From Mucilaginibacter rubeus (GTDB lineage Bacteria > Bacteroidota > Bacteroidia > Sphingobacteriales > Sphingobacteriaceae): 64,000 bases of DNA. Below are positions 63,444-64,000 of this stretch, one piece after another. The stretch's first letter is position 1; each line of letters starts with the position of its first letter. The notes under the pieces are model-generated. The model did no database searches. It worked only from the letters and a program-made list of their open reading frames with translations, and was not told the origin of the DNA. Where the stretch lies: positions 62,001 through 126,000 of the forward strand of contig NZ_BMKD01000009.1 in the NCBI RefSeq assembly GCF_014643835.1, written 5' to 3'. A program made the translations under genes and the position numbers.

Positions 63444-64000
63444 ATTAAGCGTAATCATCCCTACTTATAACCCGGATACAGCAAGATTACAGCAAACGCT
63501 TTCGGCCTTAAAAAGCCAATCACTGCCTGCCAACCAATGGGAGTTAATCATTATCGACAATAATTCATCTAACAATTTCCGGCAGCAGCTTAATTTAAGC
63601 TGGCACCCTGCCGTTCAAATTATAGATGAAACAAAGCAAGGTTTAACCTATGCCCGGCTTAAGGGTTTCAATGAATCAACGGGCGATATTATAGTAATGG
63701 TTGATGATGATAATATGATTGAAGGCGGCTATCTTGAAAAAGTCCTTAATATATTTGGCCAAAATCCCAAAATGGGCGCTATAGGTGGTAAATCAATCCC
63801 ATTGTTTGAAACTAACCCTCCCGAATGGCTGTGGGAGTTTTACGGAAGCCTGGCCCTGCGCGACCTTGGCGATACCCCCTTAACAGCGGCATGGAATAAT
63901 CAATATCCAACAGCTGCACCCATAGGCGCAGGGATGGCTATAAAACGCGAAGCGCTATCATCCTATTTGGAAAAAATAACACAGGGCAAAAACAACATCA
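63436..64000 (+). CDS. family 2 glycosyltransferase (cut by the window end)
   Basis: The N-terminal 188 codons of a GT-A enzyme. It starts MAKLSVIIPTYNPD, with ELIIIDNNSSNN (about 37-48) and the DxD-like VMVDDDNMI near 94, and GAIGGKSIPLFE. The layout is like the GT2 at 52.4-53.4 kb, including a GAGMAIKR-type loop. The frame is still open at the right edge of the window, so the real end is not seen. Confidence 0.88.
   Translation, partial: MAKLSVIIPTYNPDTARLQQTLSALKSQSLPANQWELIIIDNNSSNNFRQQLNLSWHPAVQIIDETKQGLTYARLKGFNESTGDIIVMVDDDNMIEGGYLEKVLNIFGQNPKMGAIGGKSIPLFETNPPEWLWEFYGSLALRDLGDTPLTAAWNNQYPTAAPIGAGMAIKREALSSYLEKITQGKNNI

Noticed and set aside
1-64000. tRNA, rRNA, insertion sequences and attachment sites
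   Set aside because: No T-loop-like tRNA pattern, rRNA sequence, transposase or integrase frame was recognised on reading through the window; a covariance-model scan would be needed to exclude a tRNA formally.

Overview
The window looks like chromosome from a member of Bacteroidota, most likely Sphingobacteriaceae (Mucilaginibacter/Pedobacter-like). Supporting signs are Bacteroidota-type promoters (TTTG, about 20 bases, TAnnTTTG), a TonB receptor with an N-terminal carboxypeptidase-regulatory-like domain, an UpxY/NusG-like antiterminator next to a Wza/Wzc pair, a tiny histone-H1-like protein, GH125 and GH18 glycosidases, and weak or absent Shine-Dalgarno sequences with several TTG starts. The genus is inferred from gene content only. 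No rRNA, tRNA, transposase or CRISPR array was seen.

Layout. (1) 0-8 kb: housekeeping and accessory genes (TauE/SafE permease, UbiD-type decarboxylase, dapA, a 59-residue histone-like gene, a Tat-exported GH125 mannosidase, a PLP-dependent alpha-oxoamine synthase), separated by intergenic spaces rich in short palindromic repeats. (2) 8.3-24.4 kb, minus strand: an essentially complete division and cell-wall (dcw) cluster, read mraZ-rsmH-ftsL-ftsI-murE-mraY-murD-ftsW-murG-murC-ftsQ-ftsA-ftsZ. It has three 10-bp MraZ-type boxes in front of mraZ, three DnaA-box matches in the ftsA-ftsZ gap and a good terminator after ftsZ; murF and ddl are absent. MurE carries the DNPR motif of meso-diaminopimelate-adding enzymes, which fits the nearby dapA. 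(3) 25-37 kb: a siderophore-type TonB receptor with a PepSY membrane protein behind a promoter flanked by two operator-like repeats, a small lipoprotein, a CocE-type hydrolase, a GH18/crystallin lipoprotein, a GMC oxidoreductase, two GNAT acetyltransferases, pgk and gapA. (4) 38.3-64 kb: a cell-surface polysaccharide locus. A WecA/MraY-like initiating transferase and a GT2 enzyme run leftward. A long rightward run starts at a recognisable promoter near 40.28 kb: Wza-like exporter, Wzc-like tyrosine kinase, UpxY antiterminator, an asparagine-synthase-like amidotransferase, a Wzm/Wzt ABC exporter, at least nine glycosyltransferases, a hexapeptide acyltransferase, an NAD-dependent epimerase, and an MBOAT/AlgJ-like O-acylation pair. 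The last gene (GT2) runs off the end.

How the parts fit: region 4 could start a glycan on undecaprenyl phosphate, extend and O-acylate it, and export it. It is unusual in combining Wza/Wzc-type export proteins with an ABC exporter; no Wzx or Wzy was seen. Points most worth a second look: the DnaA boxes before ftsZ, the MraZ boxes, the operator repeats at the TonB receptor, a two-domain glycosyltransferase split across two overlapping frames, and an unrecognised protein overlapping a STELLO/DUF288-type glycosyltransferase.
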